Shown piece by piece: positions 1 through 9,440 of a DNA stretch of 53,037 nucleotides. The translations under genes and the position numbers were made by a program. This DNA is from Paulinella micropora (lineage: Eukaryota; Cercozoa; Imbricatea; Euglyphida). The notes under the pieces were generated by a model, which saw only the letters and a list, made by a program, of their open reading frames with translations, was not told the DNA's origin and ran no database searches. Position 1 is the first letter of the stretch. Every line of letters starts with the position of its first letter. The DNA lies in NCBI GenBank assembly GCA_009731375.1, contig BJOX01000176.1, positions 199,551 to 252,587 of the forward strand. The letters run 5' to 3'.

Positions 1-396
1 GATCGAGAGCCTGTTGCTGTCTCCATGCAGTGGGTGAGGCTATGTGGATAGTCCCATCCTCTAGCTGCACTCCTATCCTCTCAGGGTTTTCGTCTAACTC
101 CTCCTTGTTCTCCTGCGGGGGTTCCGCATATGCTTCTTGCTTAATCTCTTCTTGTTTTATCTCCGCCTTCATATTCTCATATGCTTCATAGGACCACTCA
201 GCATCCTCGAGGACATGTGCTGTACAACATATCCCATGATCCGGACCTTGCGGGCTATGACGTAGACCCGATCGGTTATATCGGACCCTCTCGCAATCTG
301 CATCGACTCGATTTGATGCACTTCGTATGTGCAGTCTGGGGATAGATCCTCCATTTCTGCTGATGGATACGAGAGCTGCCACTTTTGAGTGAAACT
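1..396 (-). pseudogene. GypA Pol spacer between RNase H and integrase, truncated by window edge
   Basis: Coding-like sequence continues in alternating frames to position 1, giving a Glu/Gln-rich segment. It ends with a motif (GVQLEDGTIHIAS, then AWRQ) that matches GypB (GIQVEDGTVRIAS, AWRQ) just before its zinc-binding and integrase domains. Integrase and the 3' LTR of GypA must lie beyond the left edge of the window. At least two more frameshifts occur within these 400 bases. Confidence 0.6.
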
Positions 397-1005
397 CTAG
401 CCTGGAGAGGCTGTCAGCGACAACATTTCGCTTGCCGGGTAGATGACCATTGTAAAATTGAAACATGACAAGAATGCCTGCCATCTCGCTAGACGGCCAG
501 TCTGTTCATGATTCATCAGCCATAGTAAATTCTGGTGATCAGTCCTTACTATAAACTGAGTTCCACCCCATAAATATGCTCTCAACCGTTTGAGGGCCCA
601 GACCACCGCCAGTGCCTCTCTCTGTCTCGTACAATAGTTTCGCTCCGCCGAGCACAACTTTCTACTTATAAACATGATCGGGCGCAACTTTTTCTCCTCA
701 TCTTCCTGTTGTAAGACTGCGCCGATCGCGAACTTTGATGCGTCTGTGTCGACTACGAATTGCTTCGAAAAGTCGGGCATCATCAGCACGAGTCCGCCAT
801 CCTTCGGATCTTTGTAGATGAGATCTTTGAGCGTGTTGTACGCTTCTAAGGCTTCATCATCCCACTTCTCAAAATCACCGAAGTCGATCATTCTCTCCAA
901 CTTAGCCCGAGTTGCACCCCAATTGGGTATGAACTGGCTGTAATATTGCGCCATCGCAAGAAATGAGTGCAGCTCTGTGCGATTCTTCGGCCTCTGCCGG
1001 CTCAT
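397..1005 (-). pseudogene. GypA RT connection and RNase H, frameshifted
   Basis: Continuation of GypA Pol in another frame. It begins with the RT-RNase H tether (SFLAMAQYYSQF) and contains RNase H motifs DTDAS, REALAVVW with the catalytic Glu, and TDHQN. Near 445 the frame is lost again: the expected LPGKRNVVADSLSRL follows in a third frame at 402-442. At least two single-base frameshifts separate it from the RT, so this copy cannot make full Pol unless they are assembly errors. All catalytic residues visible in the RNase H are kept. Compare the parallel stretch of GypB at 41980-43290. Confidence 0.85.
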
Positions 1006-3656
1006 GATCTCATCCCTCTTCTCTTTGGATTCGAGACTCTATTGTAAGAGATTTCGTACCCCAAATATGTCACGCTTGTCTTTGCGAGTTGACATTTCTT
1101 CAAATTACATTTCAGGCCAAATAGTTTGATACGTCTGAAAATGTCTGTTAGATGGTCGATGTGCTCTTCCATCGTATTGGAGTACACGATAATGTCATCG
1201 ATGTAACAAAATGCGTACTCTCCCGCCTTCTGTCCTCTTCTCCTCATGAAACCTCCCTCTGTCTGGTCATCATATTTGCTACTCAGCATGCTTTGCATCG
1301 CTTTCTGAAAGAGTCCCGGGGCCTGTTTGAGTCTCATCGGAAGTACATTCCACTGATATATCTCCATTCCTACTACAAATGCAGTCAGCCATCTGGACTT
1401 TTCATCCAGTGGAATTTGCCAGAAGCCATTCTTCAGATCAATGACTGAGTATAGCTTGGCGTTCCGCAATACTCGCCTTCCTTCTTCAAGAGTAGGTAAT
1501 GGATTTCGTTCCTCCTCTAAAATTTTATTGACGCGGGCATAGTTAACCGTTAAGCGCCATTCTCCTCCCGGTTTAGGCACCAGTCTCGGTTGGGAAACTA
1601 TTGGAGATGTCGATCTCTCAATGAAATCCTCATCGAGTAACTGCCGTGCTTGTTCTTCTGCGATCTTTGCTTCATGTATACTCAGATTTGCCCGTCGTGG
1701 CGCCGGTGAAGGCTCAGCACCTGGTATTTTACAAATAACCGCGGTGAAGTCTTCCGGCTTGACACCTCCCGCTTGAGGGGGGTCAAAAATCATTTTGTTC
1801 GCCTTCAATCTCTCTTTCAAAACCTCTTTCTCCTTCTCCGTACCTGCTCCTCCTGCCAATTTCTCGTCTATCGCCGCCTTAAACTCCTCCTCTGACATTC
1901 TCTTGTGATGCTTGAGGGGTGCTCTGTCCTCCTCCAAGCCCAACTCTTCTTCTGATATATCGTCCATTCCCGTTTTTTCATATGTGGCAGTGTCTGGTTC
2001 GTCGTCCTCCGCCAGACCTACCAACATATCTATTAATCTCGCATATTGCAACGGAGCTTTTCGGGTGTAGAAACCATCGAAGCATGTGAATGCTTGAGGA
2101 ATCAATTTCAACTTGTCCTGGTCTCTGAGCTTCCGCTTGTATGCACTGCTCTGCTCACGAGTCCCGAGACGACAAGCCACCACTAAGTGTTGCTTCCGTG
2201 AGGGCACCGGTATCGGATGATCAATAAGCCGGTCCCGTATCTCCTGCGCCCATATCGCCTTCTCATTGTACGGGAGTATGACCGTATATGGTTTATTATT
2301 TTCAAAAAGAGTGCGCAGGCACTTTTTCACTTCTGTCAGTGAGCGCGGCCACGTAGGCTCGTCACCCCAGAATTCGGTAATAAAGCTTTTAATATCTTCT
2401 GCCGGGATATCAGGGAGTCGTCCCCTTCTCCTCGGTATAAACTCCTGTCTGTCCTTCTCTTCCACCTTTACGTGAAAGCAATACCCGTTGGTAATATATA
2501 CATCGGCCCCTGCTCCTTCTTCAAATCTCGCCAACGATGGGCACCTTTTTCCCATGCATATAATCTCCTCTTTCCTCTTTTCAATGAGATCGTCTATCGA
2601 CTTTTTATCCCTTTGTGTAGAGACTGTAGCCGTATAGACCTCCGCCTCTCTCTTGTCTGACAGGTTTGAACCATCTTTAGACACCGCGTCCGTTGGCATA
2701 TATGCCTCATATGCGTGTGTAATGGCCACCTGTTTCCCTTCCGATGCTACCCCTAGGTGTAGGGCCTCGTATGAGTCAATAGCATGGAGAGAGTCGACAG
2801 TATATTCTTCTCCTGGCTCTACGCCGTATATGACTCTTTTGGCGGCGCAATCAATCACTACGTTCATTGTCGCCAGTTGGTCGTACGACAAAAGAACAGA
2901 TCCGTGGTATTCGGGGACAACGTACAAGTCCACTCGATATACTCGTCCGGATTTCAATTTAAAATTTAAAGTGATGATGCCCGTTATATCCGTCCGACTA
3001 CTAACTCCTTTCAAGGTGCCAGATGATTTTTTCACATTAGTTTCTAACCACTCATGGTGTTTCGTAGTAAATTTCTGGCCGACAATATTAATATTCACCA
3101 TAGTATCATTACCAACGTTTATAAAGGTATTTAATGTTTCACAAAAAAGGTTCGTATAGCATAAAGCGTCTGGCCGGTGACTTTTTAAGGCCAATACAAG
3201 GAGCTTGTGTTCTAAAATCTGTATCCTTTTCTCGAGGTTCGCCTCCTCCTCCCTTTCCGCCGTTTTTGTAATGTCTTTTTGGGTATTGTTCACAGGCGAA
3301 AGATGACTGTCCTTGCTTTCTCTGTTTGAGACCGTGAGGAGAGGTTGATGTCCTCCATCCTCCTTGTCTATTGTCTGTCTCGGCAAGTTGATAAGATTAA
3401 CTGCCGGTTCTATTCTTACTTTCTTCGGCTGTGGCTGCGACAGGCCCGCCTGCTTTCTCTTTGCCAGCGCTTTACTCGCCTGCCTATTAGCAGCATGCAC
3501 TGTTTGTTGTCGTGATGGGTGTACTGGTATTGTACTACCTTTGAGTTGGTCTGTGGCCTGCTGTGGGCTCTTAGACTCACTGGTACCCTTGGTTGGGACC
3601 TGCACAACGGTGTATCGTGCAATGCATGTTGTTCTGTTTTCTCCCTCCTTCTCTAG
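1002..3656 (-). CDS. pol: GypA Pol, N-terminal part: protease-like, linker domain, reverse transcriptase
   Basis: Open from the codon after the Gag UGA to a stop at 1002; no ATG is needed if made by readthrough. Order: a basic Gln/Lys-rich spacer and coiled stretch; a retropepsin-like fold around 2800-3160 with the core LLSYDQL and IDC strands but DTM (3099-3107) where DTG is expected; a conserved block at 2005-2300 shared with GypB; a Glu-rich spacer; and RT from about 1640 to 1050 with LVPKPGGEWR, IDLKNGFWQIPL and catalytic YIDD. The frame leaves the RT/RNase H connection near 1040 by a 1-nt shift, after which the homologous protein continues in the next entry. This is classic Gypsy order (PR-RT-RH). 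RT identity is certain; protease activity is uncertain. Confidence 0.85.
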   Translation of the reverse strand, partial: LEKEGENRTTCIARYTVVQVPTKGTSESKSPQQATDQLKGSTIPVHPSRQQTVHAANRQASKALAKRKQAGLSQPQPKKVRIEPAVNLINLPRQTIDKEDGGHQPLLTVSNRESKDSHLSPVNNTQKDITKTAEREEEANLEKRIQILEHKLLVLALKSHRPDALCYTNLFCETLNTFINVGNDTMVNINIVGQKFTTKHHEWLETNVKKSSGTLKGVSSRTDITGIITLNFKLKSGRVYRVDLYVVPEYHGSVLLSYDQLATMNVVIDCAAKRVIYGVEPGEEYTVDSLHAIDSYEALHLGVASEGKQVAITHAYEAYMPTDAVSKDGSNLSDKREAEVYTATVSTQRDKKSIDDLIEKRKEEIICMGKRCPSLARFEEGAGADVYITNGYCFHVKVEEKDRQEFIPRRRGRLPDIPAEDIKSFITEFWGDEPTWPRSLTEVKKCLRTLFENNKPYTVILPYNEKAIWAQEIRDRLIDHPIPVPSRKQHLVVACRLGTREQSSAYKRKLRDQDKLKLIPQAFTCFDGFYTRKAPLQYARLIDMLVGLAEDDEPDTATYEKTGMDDISEEELGLEEDRAPLKHHKRMSEEEFKAAIDEKLAGGAGTEKEKEVLKERLKANKMIFDPPQAGGVKPEDFTAVICKIPGAEPSPAPRRANLSIHEAKIAEEQARQLLDEDFIERSTSPIVSQPRLVPKPGGEWRLTVNYARVNKILEEERNPLPTLEEGRRVLRNAKLYSVIDLKNGFWQIPLDEKSRWLTAFVVGMEIYQWNVLPMRLKQAPGLFQKAMQSMLSSKYDDQTEGGFMRRRGQKAGEYAFCYIDDIIVYSNTMEEHIDHLTDIFRRIKLFGLKCNLKKCQLAKTSVTYLGYEISYNRVSNPKRRGMRS

Positions 3657-3662
3657 TCATTG
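3651..3662 (-). promoter_or_regulatory. Putative stop-codon readthrough site between gag and pol
   Basis: Gag ends CAA TGA and the next codons are CTA GAG. Positions 6281 and 3605 are in the same frame, and the 18 codons between the TGA (3657-3659) and 3602 contain no other stop. Gag and Pol are therefore one frame split by one UGA. UGA followed by CUA-G is a well-documented efficient readthrough context in animal genes and some RNA viruses. Readthrough would give a Gag-Pol fusion at low frequency. A single nonsense mutation in a once-continuous Gag-Pol ORF is the alternative. Confidence 0.6.
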
Positions 3663-6281
3663 GACTACCTCAAATCTGTTACCTGAGTCGGCATCAGTGT
3701 CGGTAGTGGTTGCGCCTGATGTCGCATAGGCCTGTGGTGCTGAGGAACTCGAGCTTGAGCTCGAGCCGTCTGCCCAGCCCCCATCTCTGTGGTACGGGCG
3801 CTCTGCGCTGCCGTATCCACCTCGGCCAACCCATCTTCCTCCTCCTCTACCTTGAAATACACCTCTTCCTCCTCCTCTTCTCACAAATCCTCTCTCCCCC
3901 CCGCGAGTGTATGTGCCTCGTGCGAAAGGGGCTCCTCCTCCTCGATTGATTCCTCTCCCTCCTCCTCTTCCTCGTGTTCCACCTCTTCCTCTACTTGCGG
4001 CTTCTATGGCTGCCGTCTTCTGATCATCTCTAGCGAAAAGAGAATTGATCGCGTCAGCTAGTTCGTGGTCATGGTCCGCGACATCCTGTAATTTCCACCC
4101 CTGATCCTTGCGCAGTCGGCGCAGAACGGCGACGGTGTTGGTTTCGTCCGACCGTACGTTCTTGAGGAGTGTGTTTCGGATGCGGGTGTCCTCGACATCG
4201 TGGTTGTACGGGCATTTCTTATTTGTGTGTTTGAAGCATTGTGCCCGTGCCCACCAACGAATACAAGGTGTGTTAGCTTCACGACTGTTCTCTCTTGGTC
4301 GCTTTCCTAGAGATCGTTGCGTATGTGCGGCTTGCGGTTGAGCAGAAGCCGATGCAGAACCGATCAAGGATGCTGTCTGGCTGTCGAGCCTCTGACAAGC
4401 GGTCATTACTTCGGTCCACAACATTTTTGGGCTCACGGCCTTAGTCGTGGCCTCAAAGACGCTCATCTCCAAAAAGTTCAAGTGCTTTACCTTGTCGAAG
4501 GTTTTGCAGTCTTGCATGAGCAGTGTGAGCTTATTTTTGTTGTAGACGTGCAAAGCACTGAGGAAATATAGGAGTATGGCTTTGTGGTTATAAAAGAGAG
4601 TGTACTGGGTGCCCACATTTGTTAAGACAGATGCAAGCTGAGTGACAGACTGCAACTGCTCCGATACTAAGTCGAAAATTTCAAACCCAATCAATGTGCC
4701 AGTGCACAAGTGTTGGTATCCACTTGCCTTAAAGTATCGAATGAGGGCAGCAATGGCCAGAGTACAACTCATCTCTGCATGTCCACCTTTCCTTGCTAGC
4801 TCCTCCTCTCCTCTGTACTTCTCGTAAGTTATACGATCAAAACCAGCTCCAAGGAGGGATCGATCACAGAGATGTTCTAGGACTTCATACTCCTGCTCCA
4901 CCTCACACTGGTTTTGCTGGAAGCATCTGTCCATCTCATTGAGCTTAGTCATGAGGGTCTTCTCTGTGTCAGCCTCATTGGCAGTGATAGCATAGAGCTT
5001 AAGGCCCCCTCCCCCAATTTTGATTTTAGCTAGGGCTGCCTGCAGCGCCTGCTTTTTCTTCTGGGAGTCAGTCAAGTTAATTACTGTCCCTCCCCCTTGG
5101 GGTCCTCCTCCTGTGGGTCCTCCTCCTGCTTTCTTGGGAGCTGGGTTAGATGTGGTAGGTGGAGCCGTTGGCTGTGGAGCCACCCGTGCTACTGCCATTG
5201 CCACAGCTATCTTCTCCTTCTGCTCCTTCTCCTCTTTCTGTCTCGTCTCTTCTTCTTTCACCTGTCGTGCTAGATGAGTCACGAACTGTGCAAGCCCTGT
5301 GGCACTAGAGAGGAAGTGTGCCTTTTCTCTCATGGAAGACTTATCAGCTCTGTTATTATTTGGGATTGTTGTGAGAGGGCCTTTAATGAGAGTGTGATTC
5401 TTCGTGTGGGCCCATTGTTTCCATGTTGGTTTTTGCTCCTTCCCCTCAAAGAGGCCCTTATGGAGTTGTGTGAGGCGTTCAAGCACCTGACAAGACTGGT
5501 CAACCTCCTCGTAAACAGGATGTTGCCTTGTGTTGTCTTTCAGTGCTTTGTACATTTCGTTGTAAGCCCGTGTGAAGGCAGTTACAAAAGCCTCAAGGGC
5601 AAACTCAATGCCACTTTGGTTTCTACCTTCGAACTTTCTTTCTAGATTCTTGATATCAGTGGGGACACCACAGACAGACAGCCATGCTGCAGTTCTGCAT
5701 TTATTTTTCCACTGTATGTTTGTGCGTTCATAAGATTCCGCAACGAGCACAGCAGCGTAGAGTGTTGCAGATATGTCGTATATGTCGCACAGTGTAAGAG
5801 TGTCGCCATACTTGATATCCTGCAATGGCACTTTTTCGTGCTCAAACCTCACTTTGTTGAAGAGAGGCTTCGCAAGGCAGGGAATTTCGATCAGGAGGTT
5901 GCTTTGACCTTGTCCTGGTCTATTCCTTTTCTCGTAAGGAATGTAGATGTGTGTTTTATAATAGGTTGGGTAGTTAAGGAAGAAGGACTCTTCATCATCA
6001 TATGTAGCCAACTGTTCCCATGTATTTGGGATATTCTGGCCAACATCCTCCATCTCTCTCTCTGCCTCTGTCAGTGGAGAGCCTCCAGTCTGACCTGCAC
6101 TCGCTTCTTGTGCATTACCCCCCCCTGTCGACTCTACATCGGCTGTATACGTATACTCCTCTCTCTCCTCTCCATCTCTATCCCCCCTCTCTTCTGAGTA
6201 CTGAGTCTCCTGCTCCTCTCCTCCCTCACTAGGACCATAATCAGTTGGTGTCACACCAGCCTGCTCATTCTCGTCTTCCAT
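3657..6281 (-). CDS. Gag polyprotein of Ty3/Gypsy element GypA (CCCH finger, RGG tail)
   Basis: Intact 874-residue ORF that lies directly upstream of, and in the same frame as, a protease-RT Pol; this position is why it is called Gag. The N-terminus is acidic (residues 1-80), followed by a probably helical capsid-like body and a Lys/Glu coiled segment near residues 350-370. There is no CCHC knuckle. Instead residues 673-694 form a CCCH-type finger (C-x8-C-x7-C-x3-H), and roughly residues 755-830 are an Arg-Gly-Gly box, both likely nucleic-acid binding. A Ser run and an Asp/Thr-rich tail end at CAA-TGA. The start is the first ATG after a non-coding leader. It is long for a Gypsy Gag. The body matches no family I recognise, so the capsid assignment is by position. 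The open frame suggests a fairly recent copy. Confidence 0.8.
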   Translation of the reverse strand: MEDENEQAGVTPTDYGPSEGGEEQETQYSEERGDRDGEEREEYTYTADVESTGGGNAQEASAGQTGGSPLTEAEREMEDVGQNIPNTWEQLATYDDEESFFLNYPTYYKTHIYIPYEKRNRPGQGQSNLLIEIPCLAKPLFNKVRFEHEKVPLQDIKYGDTLTLCDIYDISATLYAAVLVAESYERTNIQWKNKCRTAAWLSVCGVPTDIKNLERKFEGRNQSGIEFALEAFVTAFTRAYNEMYKALKDNTRQHPVYEEVDQSCQVLERLTQLHKGLFEGKEQKPTWKQWAHTKNHTLIKGPLTTIPNNNRADKSSMREKAHFLSSATGLAQFVTHLARQVKEEETRQKEEKEQKEKIAVAMAVARVAPQPTAPPTTSNPAPKKAGGGPTGGGPQGGGTVINLTDSQKKKQALQAALAKIKIGGGGLKLYAITANEADTEKTLMTKLNEMDRCFQQNQCEVEQEYEVLEHLCDRSLLGAGFDRITYEKYRGEEELARKGGHAEMSCTLAIAALIRYFKASGYQHLCTGTLIGFEIFDLVSEQLQSVTQLASVLTNVGTQYTLFYNHKAILLYFLSALHVYNKNKLTLLMQDCKTFDKVKHLNFLEMSVFEATTKAVSPKMLWTEVMTACQRLDSQTASLIGSASASAQPQAAHTQRSLGKRPRENSREANTPCIRWWARAQCFKHTNKKCPYNHDVEDTRIRNTLLKNVRSDETNTVAVLRRLRKDQGWKLQDVADHDHELADAINSLFARDDQKTAAIEAASRGRGGTRGRGGGRGINRGGGAPFARGTYTRGGERGFVRRGGGRGVFQGRGGGRWVGRGGYGSAERPYHRDGGWADGSSSSSSSSAPQAYATSGATTTDTDADSGNRFEVVQ

Positions 6282-7237
6282 TTTATGTTATGAGAGTCAC
6301 GTCTGCTTTTTTTTCTTCTTTTTTTTCTCTGTTATTCTTATCACTCTATGCAACCTTCTTCTCCTTCTTCCTTTTCTCTGTTGAAATAGTTATGGGGCGT
6401 CAGGCCCTACACAGAGATAACGATAGTTTGGTCAAAAGAGCTGTTTTGTAGAAGTCAGTCTGTCGTCGGACAGTGCTTCGATATTTGTCTTGCTCTTGTG
6501 TGAGAGATGCCATTGTAATCTCCTCTGGTTTCTGCAGAGAAAATGCAAGGAAAATGGTTCAGAACAGAGAGTGGGAGTGCTTTGCTCGTTTTTCCTCTGT
6601 CTGTGTGTTTGTCTGATGTTTGTTTCGCACTTGTCCTACTTGGCTTTATGCAAGCAGCAAGAGGGAGTGGAGTAGGTGTGGTCTGGTGTCTTGTAGAAGA
6701 GCACACAGAAGCCAAATGTGCACAAGGGCTAAAGGTTATGCCAGCTTGTGACAAATTGATCGCTTGTTTGTAAGTTTTTTTGTTTGAGGATGAGTAGGAG
6801 TGTTTGTTTTCGTCTGATGTCTGTGCGACAGATCAGCGAAAAATAAATTTGTGCTTATCTGATGTCTGTACGACAGATCAGAAAAGAAATCAGCCTTTAG
6901 CTATGGACTCCAAATGTACTGTCCCCAACGATAGCTCAATGGAAGAGTAAGTCGGTAATATAACCAAACACAGTCCTCAAAAAAGAGAATGATGTCTCGT
7001 TATATTAGCTCAGTGACGCAAAGACAAAAAGCCGCCAAAAGACCAGGATCACATTGGCATTTCAGACGTGTCCGGCCAGACGAAATCTATAAATAAGTTT
7101 TTTACCGGATAATTCGGGGGGTGATGTCCACAGTTTGAGGGCTGGACCAAACTTGAGTGATTGTGCGGGCCACACGCAGAGTAACCGTCCGTCCGGTAGG
7201 CTGCGAGTGTTCGGTGATGTTCAGTGTCGTTACAAGT

Positions 7238-7240
<3 letters not shown>
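6282..7240. other. GypA 5' leader and flank, with two hairpin repeats
   Basis: No coding sequence is recognised. This should hold the GypA leader and perhaps its 5' LTR (minus orientation), but no second LTR copy is in the window for comparison and I could not find a convincing primer-binding site. Near-palindromic 23-base hairpins occur at 6814-6836 and 6859-6881 (arms CTGATGTCTGT and ACAGATCAG), differing at one position; they look like a local tandem duplication. Confidence 0.4.

Positions 7241-7291
<51 letters not shown>
7241..7291. repeat. Poly-T tract
   Basis: Uninterrupted run of T. The following 7292-7660 holds nothing I can recognise. It could be the poly-A tail of a minus-strand retroposed sequence, but no matching element body was identified. 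Confidence 0.8.
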
Positions 7292-7292
<1 letters not shown>

Positions 7293-7665
7293 TTGCAGTT
7301 CTCTCAGGAAATTTTATCACAATTTTATGATTGGCCAACTTGGCTCAAATTGACACTGAGTCCGAGCTTGAATGTGTCCCCAGTAATATTTACCGACTGT
7401 AGTAGTGTGACCATGACTGTCGTCAGCACCGATGCGAAAATTATGTGTTACCGCTGCAGGCTTCCTAATCGTATTAATTATATCACTGTTGCACTCGGAA
7501 CCTTAAGGGAACACTTAGGCGCCTCATTCACTACTATATGAATATATTTCACTAACAATTTTTCCAGCCCGCAGTCTGAAAATGTGCGGACGCAAACGAT
7601 ATGAATCAACAGTACTAAAATATCTCGACACTCCGTTGGTATGCCGAATACAGGCCTCTGCCTGC

Positions 7666-7686
7666 AAATCTCTCTCTCTCTCTCTC

Positions 7687-7776
<90 letters not shown>

Positions 7777-7784
7777 CTTCCCCC

Positions 7785-7841
<57 letters not shown>

Positions 7842-7915
7842 CTCCTCCTCCTCCTGCTCCTCCTCCTCCTCCTCCTCTCTCTCTCTCTCTCGCTCTCACA
7901 CACACACACACACGC
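7666..7915. repeat. Compound low-complexity block: (CT)n, poly-C, (CA)n, (CTC)n
   Basis: CT dinucleotides to about 7780, a C run to 7827, then CA, CTC/CTG and CT/CA repeats, ending 16 bases before the M1 stop codon. All ORFs here are homopolymeric artefacts. Confidence 0.9.
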
Positions 7916-7930
7916 TCCTTCTCTCGCTCC

Positions 7931-8115
7931 CTACTTTGGTTTGTCAGCTTTGTCAGGTTTCTCAGCACACGCGTCTTCAATTTTTTTCATGCCTGAGGTC
8001 AAAGCCTTAGCTGACTTGTCTGTAATCTTGTACTTGTCGTTCAGCTCTTTCATCTTGGCACCCGCTGCCTTGGCACCTTCCTTGACCTAGTAGGAGAGGG
8101 AGGGAGGGAGGGAGG

Positions 8116-8156
<41 letters not shown>

Positions 8157-8656
8157 GGGATATGAATGCATGTATGTATGTATGTATGTATGTATGTATG
8201 TATGTATATGATGTATGTATGTATGTATGTCTGTCTGTCTGTATGTATGTATGTATGTAGGTATGCATTTATGTATGCATGCGTGTGTGTTTAAGTATAT
8301 ATGTCTGGTTTGAGGGCTTAGCTTACCCGGCCGGAGACGTTGTGTTTCTTGTCTAGCTCTTGCGCTTTGTGTGCCACCGCCACCGCGGCTTTTCCCGTTG
8401 ATTTCGCCACCTCCCCGACCTAAATCACCACACACATATACAACAGAAATCACACACAGATCCCCCCCCAACACACACACACACACACACACACACACAG
8501 CCGATACGAAAATAATGGTGTACATACAAATATTACATACCTGATCGCTGCGTGTCGCAGCATACGCCGCGCCCCCCGCCGCGGCAACACCCAAGATAGC
8601 AGAGCCTGCATGTGTGTGTGTGTGCATGTGTTTTCTGTGTGTGTGCTGTTGCGCGC

Positions 8657-8709
<53 letters not shown>

Positions 8710-8812
8710 CGTTGCGTGCTGTATGTGCTGTGTGTATTTGTATGTGTGTGTACATACCGAAGACCACAGCGGTGGTTACACCAGCAACTGCCGCGGCGCC
8801 CGCCATTACCTG

Positions 8813-8885
<73 letters not shown>

Positions 8886-8983
8886 GCATGGATGGATAAA
8901 TAGATAGATAGATACATACATACATACATACATTACATATACATACATGACATACATTACATACATTACATACATTACATACA

Positions 8984-9014
<31 letters not shown>

Positions 9015-9052
9015 CATACATACATACATACATAAACACACACACACACACA

Positions 9053-9094
<42 letters not shown>

Positions 9095-9397
9095 CACACA
9101 TACACATACACATCAACATTTTCTGCCATTTAACAAATTTGAGCTCAGTTTTGTACACCATAGCACTTATCCAAAAACCGGGAAAATTTTCCTGCAGTCG
9201 CAAAAATCGCTGATTTGGCTCCGATTTTTTGCGGTGTGGCTAGCTGAGCAAAAAAATGGGGAAAAGTGGGGGGGGGGGGGGGAAAAAAAAANNNNNNNNN
9301 NGTGCCGCTTGCTGCGTCACCATCTCCTGCGCTCTTGGCGCCAGCCTTGACCTTCTTCCCGGCATTTATCACCTGCATGCATGTTTGTGGCCAAGTG

Positions 9398-9440
<43 letters not shown>

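Noticed and set aside
2653-3159. 168-codon plus-strand ORF over GypA protease
   Set aside because: Antisense shadow of Pol with no motifs.
3665-3862. Overlapping minus ORF at the gag end as a frameshift product
   Set aside because: Pol lies in the Gag frame, so no frameshift is needed, and the overlapping frame has no conserved content.
6930-7020. tRNA-like A-boxes (TAGCTCAATGG, TTAGCTCAGTG)
   Set aside because: No B-box, no acceptor or anticodon pairing. Too little for a tRNA or SINE call.
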